Positions 1 to 8,803 of a stretch of DNA of 42,344 bases are shown piece by piece. Both the position numbers and the translations under genes were made by a program. The number at the start of each line of letters is the position of its first letter. The stretch's first letter is position 1. The notes beneath the pieces were generated by a model. That model ran no database searches and was not told the DNA's origin. It was given only the letters and a program-made list of their open reading frames with translations. Origin of the DNA: Bradyrhizobium sp. Ec3.3 (lineage in GTDB: Bacteria > Pseudomonadota > Alphaproteobacteria > Rhizobiales > Xanthobacteraceae); assembly GCF_000472925.1 (NCBI RefSeq), contig NZ_AXAS01000067.1, positions 1-42,344 of the forward strand, given 5' to 3'.

Positions 1-184
1 CTGCTCGCCTCAAAAGGTTGCGACATGTGGCGCTCCTTTGGTGTCTTTGGACAGAGCGCCGAGCGTGCCACAAACCCTCGCCGTCCGCCCCGCCCCATAG
101 CATCTTGATCCAATGCTTTTGCCGCCCACTGCTCCACGCTTGATTACCTGAGCGCCCCCTGAGTTTTGCCTTAAAGGCGGCGGC

Positions 185-382
185 TCAACGGCGAGGTGTT
201 TTCCAATGCTCCGCTTCCGGAGCGATTGACGGTGAGGGCTCCAATTCGCAGAGCCGGTCGATCTGCGTTTTGAGGCGCGCTGGCAATTTCGGCTCTGGTT
301 TCAGCGACGCGCGTAGTCTCTCGCCGATCTCTCGAACGATGGCCCGGCTGTGCACGTAGTCAATGTCGATGCGGTTGCGCAT
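185..382 (-). CDS. small conserved hypothetical protein
   Basis: A 65-residue protein starting with MRNRIDIDYVHSRAIVREI; the ATG at 382 is preferred over the longer upstream reading, which is Arg/Cys-rich and looks non-coding. It has a basic, helix-prone centre and no signal peptide or membrane segment. I recall similar short proteins as recurrent hypotheticals in Bradyrhizobium, but no function is known to me. It stands alone, with no operon partner. Confidence 0.5.
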   Translation of the reverse strand: MRNRIDIDYVHSRAIVREIGERLRASLKPEPKLPARLKTQIDRLCELEPSPSIAPEAEHWKTPRR

Positions 383-805
383 AGCGGAGCCTTTGGATTG
401 GCAATAACGGCACCGCCTCCGCCCCCGCACCCAACCGGGGCAGGCTGGCCCTTCAGAGGAACTGGAGACCGCCGCTTTTGGCTATCTGCGCGAGCGCTTG
501 TATTCAGAGCAGCGGGTCGCTGGCAACGACCTTTGGCTATCCGCGACATGCGCCGTGTTAGTACCGGCGAGCGACGGTCTCATGTTTTTCTAAAGCCTGG
601 CAGGCGCTTTTCGTTCCTTTGATCTCTCTGATCGTGACACGATGTTCCTTCGGACGAGGAACCCGGAATGCGGCGTCGACGCATCCGCTAGACCGCTAAG
701 CGATCGCAGCCATGCACTCGGGGCCAACTGATACACGAACAGTACTCGGGAACTGTTTCTGAGAGTGCCCGGTTAATTCATGGGGCGATGAAGGGGACTA
801 TCGCT
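383..805. other. intergenic stretch, no gene supported
   Basis: Reading frames here overlap one another with unconvincing composition. A short plus-strand reading around 460-580 has protein-like composition but no start or ribosome binding site and may be a decayed gene end. Nothing else is supported. Confidence 0.4.
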
Positions 806-976
806 ATGAGGACCGAATATCTCGCTGCGATTGCGATAGCTGTTCTTGCCGCTTGTACCGGGCTGACCACTCTCGGCTCGCTGCCGCCCGGAAAGCAGTC
901 CACGCCGGCCGTCACGCAAGTGGCGGACCGATTAGCTCTGTCCGTAGATCCGTTTTTGATGCGGTCTGGTGGCTAA
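806..976 (+). CDS. putative small lipoprotein
   Basis: A 56-residue ORF beginning MRTEYLAAIAIAVLAACTG. The start at 806 has an AAGGGG ribosome binding site 9 bases upstream, better than the earlier ATG at 788. The N-terminus has a hydrophobic stretch ending in LAAC, a plausible lipobox with Cys17 as the lipidated residue, so export to the inner or outer membrane is inferred. The rest is short and has no recognised domain. It could be a truncated gene. Confidence 0.4.
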   Translation: MRTEYLAAIAIAVLAACTGLTTLGSLPPGKQSTPAVTQVADRLALSVDPFLMRSGG

Positions 977-1106
977 TAGGCGGCGTAACTCGAAATGCAT
1001 TGGCCGCCGGGTGATGTCGGCGAGCAGAATCGAGTTGCCGATCAGCCCAGGGCGACCGCTTTCGCGTTCATCGAACAATGCTGTAGGCAACCTCGTTCAG
1101 TCGTGC

Positions 1107-1759
1107 CTACGCCGCCGCCCGATCTTCCTTATCCGCCCCGCGCATCACGATCCTGAGCGTCTCATCCGGCAACGACCGTTGCAGCGCCTTCGCCTCATCC
1201 CACGGCGCGCGCATCCAGACATCGCGCTCTTCATCAGTCGTCAGGATTACCGGCATGGCCTTCGGATGGATCGGCTCAATCACCGCATTTGGCGTAGTCG
1301 TCAGGAAGCCATACACGAGGTGCGGCCCCGGGGATCGGCTTGGATTTCGTCCCTTGAACTCAGTCCAGATGCCTGCGAAGGCCGTAAGCGGTCGGTCATC
1401 GTTCAGGCAAACCAGACGACATCCTTCTTCTTTGTCTCAGGGTTCGCCTCAGGCGCGTACTCGGCGAAGCTGTCGAAGGGGACGAGGCAGCGGTTCTCTG
1501 GCTTCAACCAGCCGCGCCAATGAGGAGATGACGTGTTGCGGATGTTGGTGACTGGAGGGCCGCCTGAGCGCGGCGGCGGTGGCATGCCCCAGCGCATCAG
1601 CGTCATCTCGGTGCCAGCCTCCCTGTTGCGGATCACAGGGGCCGGGTAGTCCGGGAAGACGCCGGGCATCGGCTGCAAGTTGCCGACGTAGCGATTGACC
1701 ACGCGGAAGAGCGCGAGGATGGCGGCTTGGTTGGTGGTGATGCTGTAGAGGTTGCACAT
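1107..1759 (-). pseudogene. frameshifted SRAP (YedK/HMCES-type) protein gene
   Basis: The N-terminal part starts MCNLYSITTNQ, with the Cys2 that SRAP proteins use to crosslink abasic sites, and continues to VVWFA at about 1403. The frame then hits TGA, but one base later the family sequence resumes (LNDDRPLTAFAGIW) and runs through EPIHPKAMPVILTT to KEDRAAA at 1107. A single missing C near 1405 explains the break. SRAP proteins protect or repair abasic sites in single-stranded DNA. The frameshift should inactivate the gene unless it is a sequencing error. Part of a second copy lies about 440 bases further on. Confidence 0.8.
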
Positions 1760-2194
1760 GTAGGTCAGCGGCCCGCCGACGTACTCGACCTAGGTCATCC
1801 CTTCCTGGTAGTCCGCAAACTACGGACGTAATACCCTTGTCCCTGAACGGCCGACCTGATCTCGTCGCTAACTCTGAAAACTCATTTTCTGCTCTTCCGC
1901 CACTTATGTCTGGAGCTGAGCGTCGGTATCGCAGAGCCTTTGCTTAGAACGAGCAACTCGCGCTTATCATTGCGATAGACATCAAACACCTTTCGCCCCC
2001 GCTGATTATATTGGAATAGACATGAAATAAGTTTCGGTCCTAGACGGACCAGACTAATATCTATAAGGGCCGCGCGGGTTGTAATTCTGCAACGCTCGCC
2101 GCTTTCTGCTTCACCGCGTTCCGGATTGGGATCGAGCTGATACGCTTCCGGACAGATTGGTCGGCCTAGGCGATGCAACGAGGCCGCGGATATC

Positions 2195-2353
2195 GTGACC
2201 GGCGGGCCGCCAGTGTGCCGCGACGGCGGCATGCCCCAGCGCATCAGCGTCATCTGCTTCCGGCAACCGTGTTGCGGATCACGGGAGCCGGATAGTCGGG
2301 AAAGACGCCCGGCATCGGCTGCAAATTGCCGACGTAGCCATTGACCACGTGGA
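2195..2353 (-). pseudogene. fragment of a second SRAP gene
   Basis: About 160 bases closely match the central part of the SRAP pseudogene at 1107-1759. Read on the minus strand they give VVNGYVGNLQPMPGVFPDYP and, in a shifted frame, MTLMRWGMPP. Both gene ends are missing and the frame is broken between the two blocks, so this is a relic. It abuts the 3' end of the GntR gene. Confidence 0.65.
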
Positions 2354-2360
2354 ACGGACG

Positions 2361-3149
2361 CTAAGCATCCTGAATCAGAATGTCGGTCAGGCTCTTTTCG
2401 TCGCGCTGTCGCGGCGTCAGATCCAGTCCTGTCAGCAGATCGGCTAGATGACTTGTCATCAGCTCGGCTGCGACGTCGGTGTCGTGGCGGGCGATGGCGT
2501 CGACCAGATGATGATGGGCATGGCTTGCACAGATGGTGTCGCGCCGGATCCAGTACAATGCGATTATTAGCGATGAGCGCGTGACGAGGTCGGCGACGAT
2601 CTCGCACAGGATCGACTGCGACGCGATCTTCGAGACCTCAACATGAAAATTGGCTGACAGCATCAGCGCGTCACTGTCGCGTCCTTCACGCACCGCTTCG
2701 TGCTCCTGATCGAGATGGGCGCGCAGCCGCGCCACGTCGTCGGCCGTAGCGCGCGCGGCGGCAAGCGCTGCCGCGCGCGCCTCGACCAGCATGCGCATTT
2801 CGAAGATCTCGCGGGCTTCGGTCTGCGAGGGTTGTGCCACGAAGGCGCCGCGGTTCGGCTCCAGGCGCACGAGGCGATCGTGCGCGAGCGCCTGCAGCGC
2901 GGACCGGATCACAGTACGGCTCACCGCGTAGATCGAGGCCAGTTCGTCTTCGGGCAACTTGGTGCCGGGCGCCAGCCGATGGGCAAAGATCGCATCCCGC
3001 AGACGGGTGTAGGTCGCGGACCACCGCGCCGCTGGTTTCAAGGAGTAGGTCTGTCGGTCTTCGGTCGTGTGCATGGCCTCAGAAGCTGGACGGAGATAGC
3101 GAGGTGCAAGGTGCGATTGGATTTGTGCACGCGTTTTCACCGTCATCAT
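2361..3149 (-). CDS. GntR-family (FadR/FCD-type) transcriptional regulator
   Basis: A 262-residue protein. Residues about 45-108 form a winged helix-turn-helix (YTRLRDAIFAHRLAPGTKLP, then SRTVIRSALQAL and NRGAFVA). Residues about 115-245 form an all-helical FCD effector domain with the usual acidic/His metal-site pattern. The ATG at 3149 overlaps the stop of the racemase gene (ATGA), which indicates translational coupling and sets the start. It is the last gene of the transporter operon. Three GntR-like inverted repeats in the 8.7-kb divergent promoter are likely its operators, so I infer a ureide-responsive repressor that also controls its own synthesis. Confidence 0.88.
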   Translation of the reverse strand: MMTVKTRAQIQSHLAPRYLRPASEAMHTTEDRQTYSLKPAARWSATYTRLRDAIFAHRLAPGTKLPEDELASIYAVSRTVIRSALQALAHDRLVRLEPNRGAFVAQPSQTEAREIFEMRMLVEARAAALAAARATADDVARLRAHLDQEHEAVREGRDSDALMLSANFHVEVSKIASQSILCEIVADLVTRSSLIIALYWIRRDTICASHAHHHLVDAIARHDTDVAAELMTSHLADLLTGLDLTPRQRDEKSLTDILIQDA

Positions 3150-3949
3150 ATCGCGTGCTTACCTGCAGGTGAAGTGGCGAGCGGGCGGGACGTCATGTCC
3201 GGCGCATGCTGTGGCTGCGGAGCTTCCGGCGCGAACGCGGCAAACAGGCCATCATAAGGCTTGACCCGCGGCGCGGCATAGCCGCCACGCTTTGATGTCT
3301 TGTGGCCGAGGCTCACCAGGCCTTCAGCGAGTTTCACCGCCGCGCCAACGCCGTCGACGACAGGAAGGCTGTGCTCGCGCGATAGCTCGGCAGCGAGATC
3401 GGCCATGCCGGCGCAGCCCAGCACGATCGCTTCGGCTCGGTCCTCGACCACGGCCTTGGCGATCTCGGCCGAGATCCGTTGGCGTGCGTCCGAGCCGGGA
3501 ATCTCGAGATCGAGCACTGGTATTTCCGATGCTCGTACCCGCGCGCAGCGGCCGGCCAAGCCGTATTTGGTGAGGTTGTGCTCGATTGCTGAGACCGAGC
3601 GCGACAACGTCGTCACAACGCTGAAACGACCTGCCAGCAGGCTGGCGATGTGGAAAGCGGCCTCGCCGATGCCGATGACCGGTGCGGCGGTGAGGCAGCG
3701 CGCCGCATCCAGCCCAGTGTCGTCGAAACAGGCGATTACATAGGCATCCACATCTGGCGCGGCGTGTATCTGCGCTAGCAGGCCTGGAATCGAGAATACT
3801 TCGTCATAGTAACCTTCGATGCTCGGCGGACCGTATGTCGGATTGATAGCCTGGATCGCGGTGCCGGAAGCGGCGGCCGCTTGCGCCGCCACGCCGATCT
3901 TTTGCGTCATTGATGCGGTAGTGTTGGGATTGATGACCAGAATGCGCAT
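3146..3949 (-). CDS. Asp/Glu/hydantoin racemase family protein (possible allantoin racemase)
   Basis: A 267-residue protein beginning MRILVINPNTTASMTQKI, the usual start of this family. The two cysteines of the two-base racemase site are in ACFDDTG (near residue 74) and LGCAGM (near residue 179). The family interconverts stereoisomers of amino acids, hydantoins or allantoin. With puuE, allA and allE nearby, allantoin racemisation is the best guess. The last 40 residues are Pro/Ala/His-rich and look like a disordered extension. The gene lies between the ABC ATPase gene and the GntR gene in one operon. Confidence 0.8.
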   Translation of the reverse strand: MRILVINPNTTASMTQKIGVAAQAAAASGTAIQAINPTYGPPSIEGYYDEVFSIPGLLAQIHAAPDVDAYVIACFDDTGLDAARCLTAAPVIGIGEAAFHIASLLAGRFSVVTTLSRSVSAIEHNLTKYGLAGRCARVRASEIPVLDLEIPGSDARQRISAEIAKAVVEDRAEAIVLGCAGMADLAAELSREHSLPVVDGVGAAVKLAEGLVSLGHKTSKRGGYAAPRVKPYDGLFAAFAPEAPQPQHAPDMTSRPLATSPAGKHAI

Positions 3950-3965
3950 AAGTGTTTACCTGGGC

Positions 3966-4688
3966 TCACAATTCTCCGCCAAGATAGAGGGTTTTGATGC
4001 GTTCATCGTTGAGTAGCTCAGCCGAAGGCCCGGAGAGCGCGACGGCTCCGGTCGAGAGCGCATAGGCGCGGGCGGATATCTTGAGCGCGATGCGCGAATT
4101 CTGCTCGACTAGCAGCACGCTGACCTGCTCGTCGCGATTGATGGCGACGATCGATCGCGCAATGTCCTGCACCAGTTTCGGGGCAATGCCGAGTGAGGGC
4201 TCGTCGAGCAGCAGCAGCGTCGGCCGGCTCATCAGTGCGCGGCCGATTACTAGCATCTGCTGCTCGCCGCCGCTCATAGTTCCCGCCGCCTGGCTATAGC
4301 GTTCGCGTAGCCGCGGAAAGCGCGTGAGTACCGCCTCGAGCGTGTTGGCGACTTCGGCCTTGTCGTGGCGGGTGAAAGCCCCCATCAGGAGATTGTCCTT
4401 CACTGACATCAGCGGAAACGATCGGCGGCCCTCCGGAACCATCGCGATACCCATCTTCACTAGCTCGTCGGGCGGGCGGCCATCGATGCGTTGGCCGCGA
4501 AACCGAATTTCGCCCTTGCGGATCTTGCGAAGGCCGGTGATGGCTCGCAAAATCGAGGTCTTTCCCGCGCCGTTGGCGCCGATCAGCGCCACGGTCTCGC
4601 CCTCGTTGACCTCGAGCGAGACGTTTCGCAAGGCGTAAACCTGATCGTAATAAAGTTCGACCCCGGAGAAGGTGAGAAGCGGCTCCAT
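3966..4688 (-). CDS. ABC transporter ATP-binding protein, LivF type
   Basis: A 240-residue ATPase with Walker A GANGAGKTSI, signature MSGGEQQM, Walker B LLLLDEPSLGIAP and a following H-loop-like region. Length and sequence match LivF-type subunits of the hydrophobic/branched-chain amino acid transporter family (HAAT), which also includes urea and amide importers. It starts 3 bases after the stop of the LivG-type gene. It powers the importer whose other parts are encoded upstream; the ureide context suggests allantoin, a ureide or urea as substrate. Confidence 0.92.
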   Translation of the reverse strand: MEPLLTFSGVELYYDQVYALRNVSLEVNEGETVALIGANGAGKTSILRAITGLRKIRKGEIRFRGQRIDGRPPDELVKMGIAMVPEGRRSFPLMSVKDNLLMGAFTRHDKAEVANTLEAVLTRFPRLRERYSQAAGTMSGGEQQMLVIGRALMSRPTLLLLDEPSLGIAPKLVQDIARSIVAINRDEQVSVLLVEQNSRIALKISARAYALSTGAVALSGPSAELLNDERIKTLYLGGEL

Positions 4689-4691
4689 CGA

Positions 4692-5471
4692 CTACATCCC
4701 GATCGATTCGTCGGCGCTGCCGAGATAGGCCTCGATCACACGCGGGTTTTGCTGGATCTCCGTTGGCGTTCCTTCCGCGATCTTCTCGCCGAAATTCAGC
4801 ACGACAATGCGGTCGGAAATCTTCATGACGGCGGGCATATCATGCTCCACCAAGAGGATGGTAACGTCGCGATCGCGTACCGCGCGCACCAGCTGGACTG
4901 CACGTCGCGTTTCATCATGGTTCATGCCGGCAAAGGGCTCGTCGAGCAGTAGGATTTTAGGGTTAGTGGCAAGTCCGATGGCTATGCCTAGCGCACGTAG
5001 ATGGCCTTGCGGCAGGGTGTTGGCTAACTGTCCCGCGATCGCGCGCAGACCGAGAAAATCCAGGATCTCATCGGCAGAGCGGGCAAACTCGCGCTCGTCG
5101 GCGCGCGCGCTTGTCGAACCGGTGTAGAACCCGAGCAAGCTGGCGCGCGAACGCAAATGGTGGGCGATGATGACGTTGTCGCGCACGCTCATAGTCTTGA
5201 ATATGGTGGTTTCCTGGAAGGTGCGTACGACGCCGGCACGCGCCACGACGTGAGGGGCCAGACCGGAGATGCGGTTGCCGCGCAAAAGCACTTCGCCATC
5301 GCTCGGTCGCATGAACGAGGCGATCAGCTTGAACAGGGTCGACTTGCCGGCGCCGTTCGGCCCAATCACCGAAAGGATCTCGCCCTCGCGCACGGAGAAG
5401 GAGATTCCATTCACGGCGACGAGGCCGCCGAAGCGTTTGGTTAGAGATTTGACCTCAAGCAACTCGGCCAC
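4692..5471 (-). CDS. ABC transporter ATP-binding protein, LivG type
   Basis: A 259-residue ATPase with Walker A GPNGAGKSTL and Walker B ILLLDEPFAGMNHDE. The segment that should hold the ABC signature reads LPQGHLRALGIA, which departs from the LSGGQ-like or LSYGQQRR forms usual in LivG. The start is GTG at 5471, with AAGGAG 9 bases upstream inside the preceding gene's end. It pairs with the LivF-type subunit. The altered signature could mean an asymmetric ATPase pair. Confidence 0.9.
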   Translation of the reverse strand: MAELLEVKSLTKRFGGLVAVNGISFSVREGEILSVIGPNGAGKSTLFKLIASFMRPSDGEVLLRGNRISGLAPHVVARAGVVRTFQETTIFKTMSVRDNVIIAHHLRSRASLLGFYTGSTSARADEREFARSADEILDFLGLRAIAGQLANTLPQGHLRALGIAIGLATNPKILLLDEPFAGMNHDETRRAVQLVRAVRDRDVTILLVEHDMPAVMKISDRIVVLNFGEKIAEGTPTEIQQNPRVIEAYLGSADESIGM

Positions 5472-5474
5472 GGC

Positions 5475-6452
5475 TCAGCTCTCCTTCCGCCGCGGCGCAA
5501 ATAGGCTGAGAATGCCGTTGGGTAGCACCAGCATCAGCGCGATCAGCACCATGGAATAGATCAGCAACTGGAACTCACCCGTCCTGAACAGGAAATCCCA
5601 ACCGAAATACAACACGAAGGTGCCGACCAAGGGGCCCATCACGTACCCCAAACCGCCGAGGAAACAGTTCAGCATGAAATTTACGGAGTCGGCGACGGCG
5701 AAGCTCGACGGATAGATCGATTGCGCGATGGCGACAAACATAGCGCCGCCAATGCCGCCGAGGAACGAGGAAATCGCATAGGCAATGATACGCAACGCGG
5801 CGACGTTGACGCCGATTGAGGAGGCCAGCTCTTCATTTTGCTGAAGCGACAGGCAGAGTTGCCCGATGCGAGAATGTACCAGACGATAGACGCCTGCGAA
5901 TACCAGTACCATCAGCGCCACCGTTACGAAATAGAACGCCTGACGCGGGTTGGCCAGCGTTGCAAAATCCGGCAGTAGCGTGAGGCCGAACAGGCGGATT
6001 GCGCCTGGAGGCGGGATGTCGGTGATGCCTTTGGCGCCGTTGGTCAGCGGCACGGCCAGCGCCGCGAGCCGCGCCACCTCCGTCAGGACAAGCGTCACCA
6101 TCGCGAAATAAACGCCGCGCAGCCGCAGGATCGGCAACCCGATCAGGACGCTGATGCCAGCGCAAAGCAGTCCGGCAAGCGGTAAGCTAAGCCAGAACGA
6201 GACGCCACCGGCCGTGACGAGGATCGCCGAAACGTAGCCGCCGAGCAGCGCATAGGCGCCCTGGCCGATGTTGATGCGGCCGATGAAGAAGGTTAGCCAC
6301 ACGCCTGCGCTGGCGATGCTCAGAAGCGCGACAGAGGTCAGGGTATAATAGAGGTCGCTGCGGCCACTGACCGCGATGAGCCAGGGCACGAGGACGAAGG
6401 CGACGACCAAAAACAGCGCCAGGGCCGAGACTTTGGATGCGGTGCTCGTCAT
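5475..6452 (-). CDS. ABC transporter permease, LivM type
   Basis: A protein of about 325 residues with many hydrophobic membrane spans, including the family stretch FFIGRINIGQGAYALLGGY and the C-terminal LPNGILSLFAPRR. An upstream ATG at 6464 would overlap livH further; the ATG at 6452 has a GGGG motif about 6 bases ahead and is preferred. It forms the inner-membrane channel with the LivH-type permease. Confidence 0.9.
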   Translation of the reverse strand: MTSTASKVSALALFLVVAFVLVPWLIAVSGRSDLYYTLTSVALLSIASAGVWLTFFIGRINIGQGAYALLGGYVSAILVTAGGVSFWLSLPLAGLLCAGISVLIGLPILRLRGVYFAMVTLVLTEVARLAALAVPLTNGAKGITDIPPPGAIRLFGLTLLPDFATLANPRQAFYFVTVALMVLVFAGVYRLVHSRIGQLCLSLQQNEELASSIGVNVAALRIIAYAISSFLGGIGGAMFVAIAQSIYPSSFAVADSVNFMLNCFLGGLGYVMGPLVGTFVLYFGWDFLFRTGEFQLLIYSMVLIALMLVLPNGILSLFAPRRKES

Positions 6453-6454
6453 TG

Positions 6455-7321
6455 TCAGCCCCATGGTTTGCCCATGAGCCCGTTGGGACGGATACTCAGG
6501 AACACCATCAAGGCGGCGAAGATCACCAGATAAGTGACGTCGCCGTAGGCATGCAGTACCGACAGACCCACCGACTCCAGCATGCCGAGAATGAAGCCGC
6601 CGGCGATGGCGCCGCCGACCACGCCGGCGCCGCCGATCATCACCATCAGGAAGGCCTTGATCGAGATCGGCCCGCCGATGCCGGAGTTGACGCCGGTAAT
6701 AGCGACCAGCAAGCCGCCGACCACGCCGGCCAGCATCGCGCCAAGCGCGAATCCGATCATGGAATAGCGATCGACATTGACGCCCATTAGCTGCGCCGCG
6801 ACGCGGTCCTGGGCCAGCGCCCGCATCGCCCGTCCGGGACGGCTGAACTGCATGTAAGCCATAAAGCTCGCGATCAACACCAGAGCAATGACGCCGACGA
6901 TGATCTTATCATAAGGGATGATCAGCCAGTCGACGTTGAGCACACCGTTGACGATCTTCGGCACGCCGCGCTGTTTCTCGCCAAACAGCAGCAGGATTAC
7001 TGCATCGAGGAAAAAGGCTGTACCGGCGGCGAGCAGCATAGTGCTCTCGTCGCGCACGCTACGCCGGATCACGGTGCGGAATAGAAACCGCTCGAACAGG
7101 GCGCCGATGATCGCCAGCGTCACGCCCGAACAGGCAAGCGCCACCACGAACGGCAGGTGCAGTTGGCCGTAGACCGTATAGGTGATGAAGCCGCCGAACA
7201 CGTACATCTGGCCATGCGCAAAGTTCAGCACGTTCATCAGCGCGAAGATCAGCGTCAGGCCGAGCGCGATCAGGGCGTATTGTGCGCCGAGGTAAAGGCC
7301 GTTCACGATGACCTGTGTCAT
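6455..7321 (-). CDS. ABC transporter permease, LivH type
   Basis: A 288-residue inner-membrane permease with the family hallmarks GLTLIFALMNVLNFAHG near the N-terminus, GVNVDRYSMIGFALGA in the cytoplasmic loop, and the C-terminal SIRPNGLMGKPWG. It forms a heterodimer with the LivM-type protein. It follows the binding-protein gene after a 123-base gap containing a perfect hairpin, which may lower its expression relative to the binding protein. Confidence 0.92.
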   Translation of the reverse strand: MTQVIVNGLYLGAQYALIALGLTLIFALMNVLNFAHGQMYVFGGFITYTVYGQLHLPFVVALACSGVTLAIIGALFERFLFRTVIRRSVRDESTMLLAAGTAFFLDAVILLLFGEKQRGVPKIVNGVLNVDWLIIPYDKIIVGVIALVLIASFMAYMQFSRPGRAMRALAQDRVAAQLMGVNVDRYSMIGFALGAMLAGVVGGLLVAITGVNSGIGGPISIKAFLMVMIGGAGVVGGAIAGGFILGMLESVGLSVLHAYGDVTYLVIFAALMVFLSIRPNGLMGKPWG

Positions 7322-7342
7322 GTGCAGTCCCGTTCGAGGAGC

Positions 7343-7362
7343 GCGCGCAATCCGTTGCGCGC
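7343..7362 (-). promoter_or_regulatory. intercistronic hairpin between binding-protein and permease genes
   Basis: A perfect 8-bp inverted repeat, GCGCGCAA-TCCG-TTGCGCGC, has a 4-base loop and no T-run. It lies in the gap between the periplasmic binding protein gene and the LivH-type permease gene. Such hairpins often stabilise the upstream mRNA so that the binding protein is made in excess; that role here is inference. Confidence 0.5.
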
Positions 7363-7444
7363 TGCGGCTCGCGTCCGCCGCGGCAAGGGGAGGGGCGAAC
7401 GACGCCAGCCTTAGGCTGCCGTCGCCCGCACCCGGTCAGAGGTG

Positions 7445-8635
7445 TCAATCGACGTCGGCGACGAACAGCGTTTCGAACTTTCCGTTCTTGTATTCCGTGA
7501 CGACGAGTGGCACGGCGAGTTGACGCTTCTGGCCGAAAGAGGTGGTGCCGACGTAGTGAAGCATCTTGTCGCCCTTGACGTAGGGGTTGGGTGCCGAAAA
7601 TCCGTCAATGGTTTTCTTGTACTCGGCGATATCGTCGATCGCTTTGGGGTTCGCCTTCAGAGTATCGATGATGTATTGGAGGGCGTATACCTTGGTGTTC
7701 GACTCATCGTTGTATTCGCCGAACATTTTCGTATAGCGGGCGATGAAGTCATCCATCGCCTTGGAGCGGATCTCTGGGGTCGAAGCGCCGCCGACCGAGA
7801 TGAAGCCGTTGGCAAGTTCGCCCGCGCCTTCCTCGAGCACCTTGGCATCCTGCGCAGTTTCGGTTGAGAGCAGGCCCTGATAGCCGAGTTCGCGCGCGGC
7901 GCGGATCAAGAGTGGCGCGTTGGCCGGGGAGACGCCGGACAGCACCAAGAGATCGGGCTTCAGCTTGACGATCGGCGTCAGCACCGGTGTGAAGTCGCGT
8001 GTGTCGTTCTGGTAGGTGTCCTTGTCGGCGACCACTTGGAGGCCAAGCGCGTTGGCCGCCGCGACGCCGCCGTCGCGTTGACTGAGCGGATCGGATTCAT
8101 TAGCTGCGACGAAGGCGATCGTCTTCACGTTCCTTTTGTCGTGCAGATATTTGTAGATCGCCGGGCCCGATTGATAGTTTGCGACCATGCCGAGCACCGC
8201 ATTAGCGGCGGGCTTTGTGTAGAGCGCCTTCGGGAAGGCGTAAGGGAAATAGATTATGCCCTTAGCTTCCGCGACGGGGCGTACCGCGGCAGCGCCGTCG
8301 TCGACATTCGGCCCCACCACATAGTGGATGCCTTCCTGGGCCATCTTCTCCATGCCGGCAATGGCGCGCTTGGGATCTTTCTGGTCATCGAAGGTGACGA
8401 TCTTGATGTCGTAGGTGCGATCGCCAATCTTGACGCCACCGGCCTCGTTCCATTGCGCCGCAAGCGTCTGCATCGAGCGTACGTTCGAGGTGCCCCAGGC
8501 CGCGGCGGGACCGCTGGTCACGCCGACGAAGCCGATCTTCAATTCGGTGTTTGCCGCCTGCGCGCCGGTCGCCATCAAGCCCAGCAGTGAGGCTCCAATC
8601 AGAGCCGATTGCACAGCAGAATACTTCCTGATCAT
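7445..8635 (-). CDS. periplasmic substrate-binding protein of HAAT/urea-type ABC transporter
   Basis: A 396-residue protein of the Leu/Ile/Val/urea-binding class (periplasmic binding protein type 1 fold). It has a signal peptide of about 28 residues ending GLMATGAQA and a mature start at ANTELKIGFVG. The ATG at 8635 has GGAGGAG about 7 bases upstream; a GTG directly before it (8638) is less well placed. It is the first gene of the operon and captures the substrate in the periplasm. Adjacency to allantoin-degrading enzymes suggests allantoin, allantoate or another ureide, but the fold alone does not give specificity. Confidence 0.9.
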   Translation of the reverse strand: MIRKYSAVQSALIGASLLGLMATGAQAANTELKIGFVGVTSGPAAAWGTSNVRSMQTLAAQWNEAGGVKIGDRTYDIKIVTFDDQKDPKRAIAGMEKMAQEGIHYVVGPNVDDGAAAVRPVAEAKGIIYFPYAFPKALYTKPAANAVLGMVANYQSGPAIYKYLHDKRNVKTIAFVAANESDPLSQRDGGVAAANALGLQVVADKDTYQNDTRDFTPVLTPIVKLKPDLLVLSGVSPANAPLLIRAARELGYQGLLSTETAQDAKVLEEGAGELANGFISVGGASTPEIRSKAMDDFIARYTKMFGEYNDESNTKVYALQYIIDTLKANPKAIDDIAEYKKTIDGFSAPNPYVKGDKMLHYVGTTSFGQKRQLAVPLVVTEYKNGKFETLFVADVD

Positions 8636-8705
8636 CACACGTCTCCTCCGCTGAATGAGTCAACGCCCGACATTACGGGACCACCCCGTCGCAGGTCTTG
8701 GGCTG

Positions 8706-8734
8706 ATCAAACGCGTCCGCCTCACGATTGTCAA
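8706..8734 (-). promoter_or_regulatory. predicted promoter of the transporter operon
   Basis: On the minus strand, TTGACA (8734-8729), a 17-base spacer and TTTGAT (8711-8706) make a sigma-70-like promoter pointing at the binding-protein gene. The -35 hexamer lies inside the first GntR-like operator, so bound repressor would block it. Confidence 0.55.
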
Positions 8735-8782
8735 CAATCTAAATAAATTTTGTGAACAATTTAGGCCAGCTGTAGTATACAA
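8726..8782. promoter_or_regulatory. three spaced GntR-type operator-like inverted repeats
   Basis: GATTGTCAACAATC (8726-8739), TTGTGAACAA (8750-8759) and TAGTATACAA (8773-8782) share the form TTGT-N2-ACAA. Their centres are 22 and 23 bases apart, about two helical turns. They overlap the -35 of the minus promoter and the -35 and -10 of the plus promoter. The form fits FCD-type GntR operators, and a GntR gene closes the minus operon. Binding by that protein is inference. Confidence 0.6.
8750..8778 (+). promoter_or_regulatory. predicted promoter of puuE-allA-allE
   Basis: TTGTGA (8750-8755), a 17-base spacer and TAGTAT (8773-8778) form a weak sigma-70-like promoter directed at puuE. Both hexamers coincide with GntR-like operator copies two and three. 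Confidence 0.4.
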
Positions 8783-8803
8783 TGCTCGCGAGGGGCGCCA
8801 TGG

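Noticed and set aside
969..1551. Plus-strand ORFs of 98-184 codons over the SRAP region
   Set aside because: They are antisense to the SRAP pseudogene, which has clear family motifs on the minus strand.
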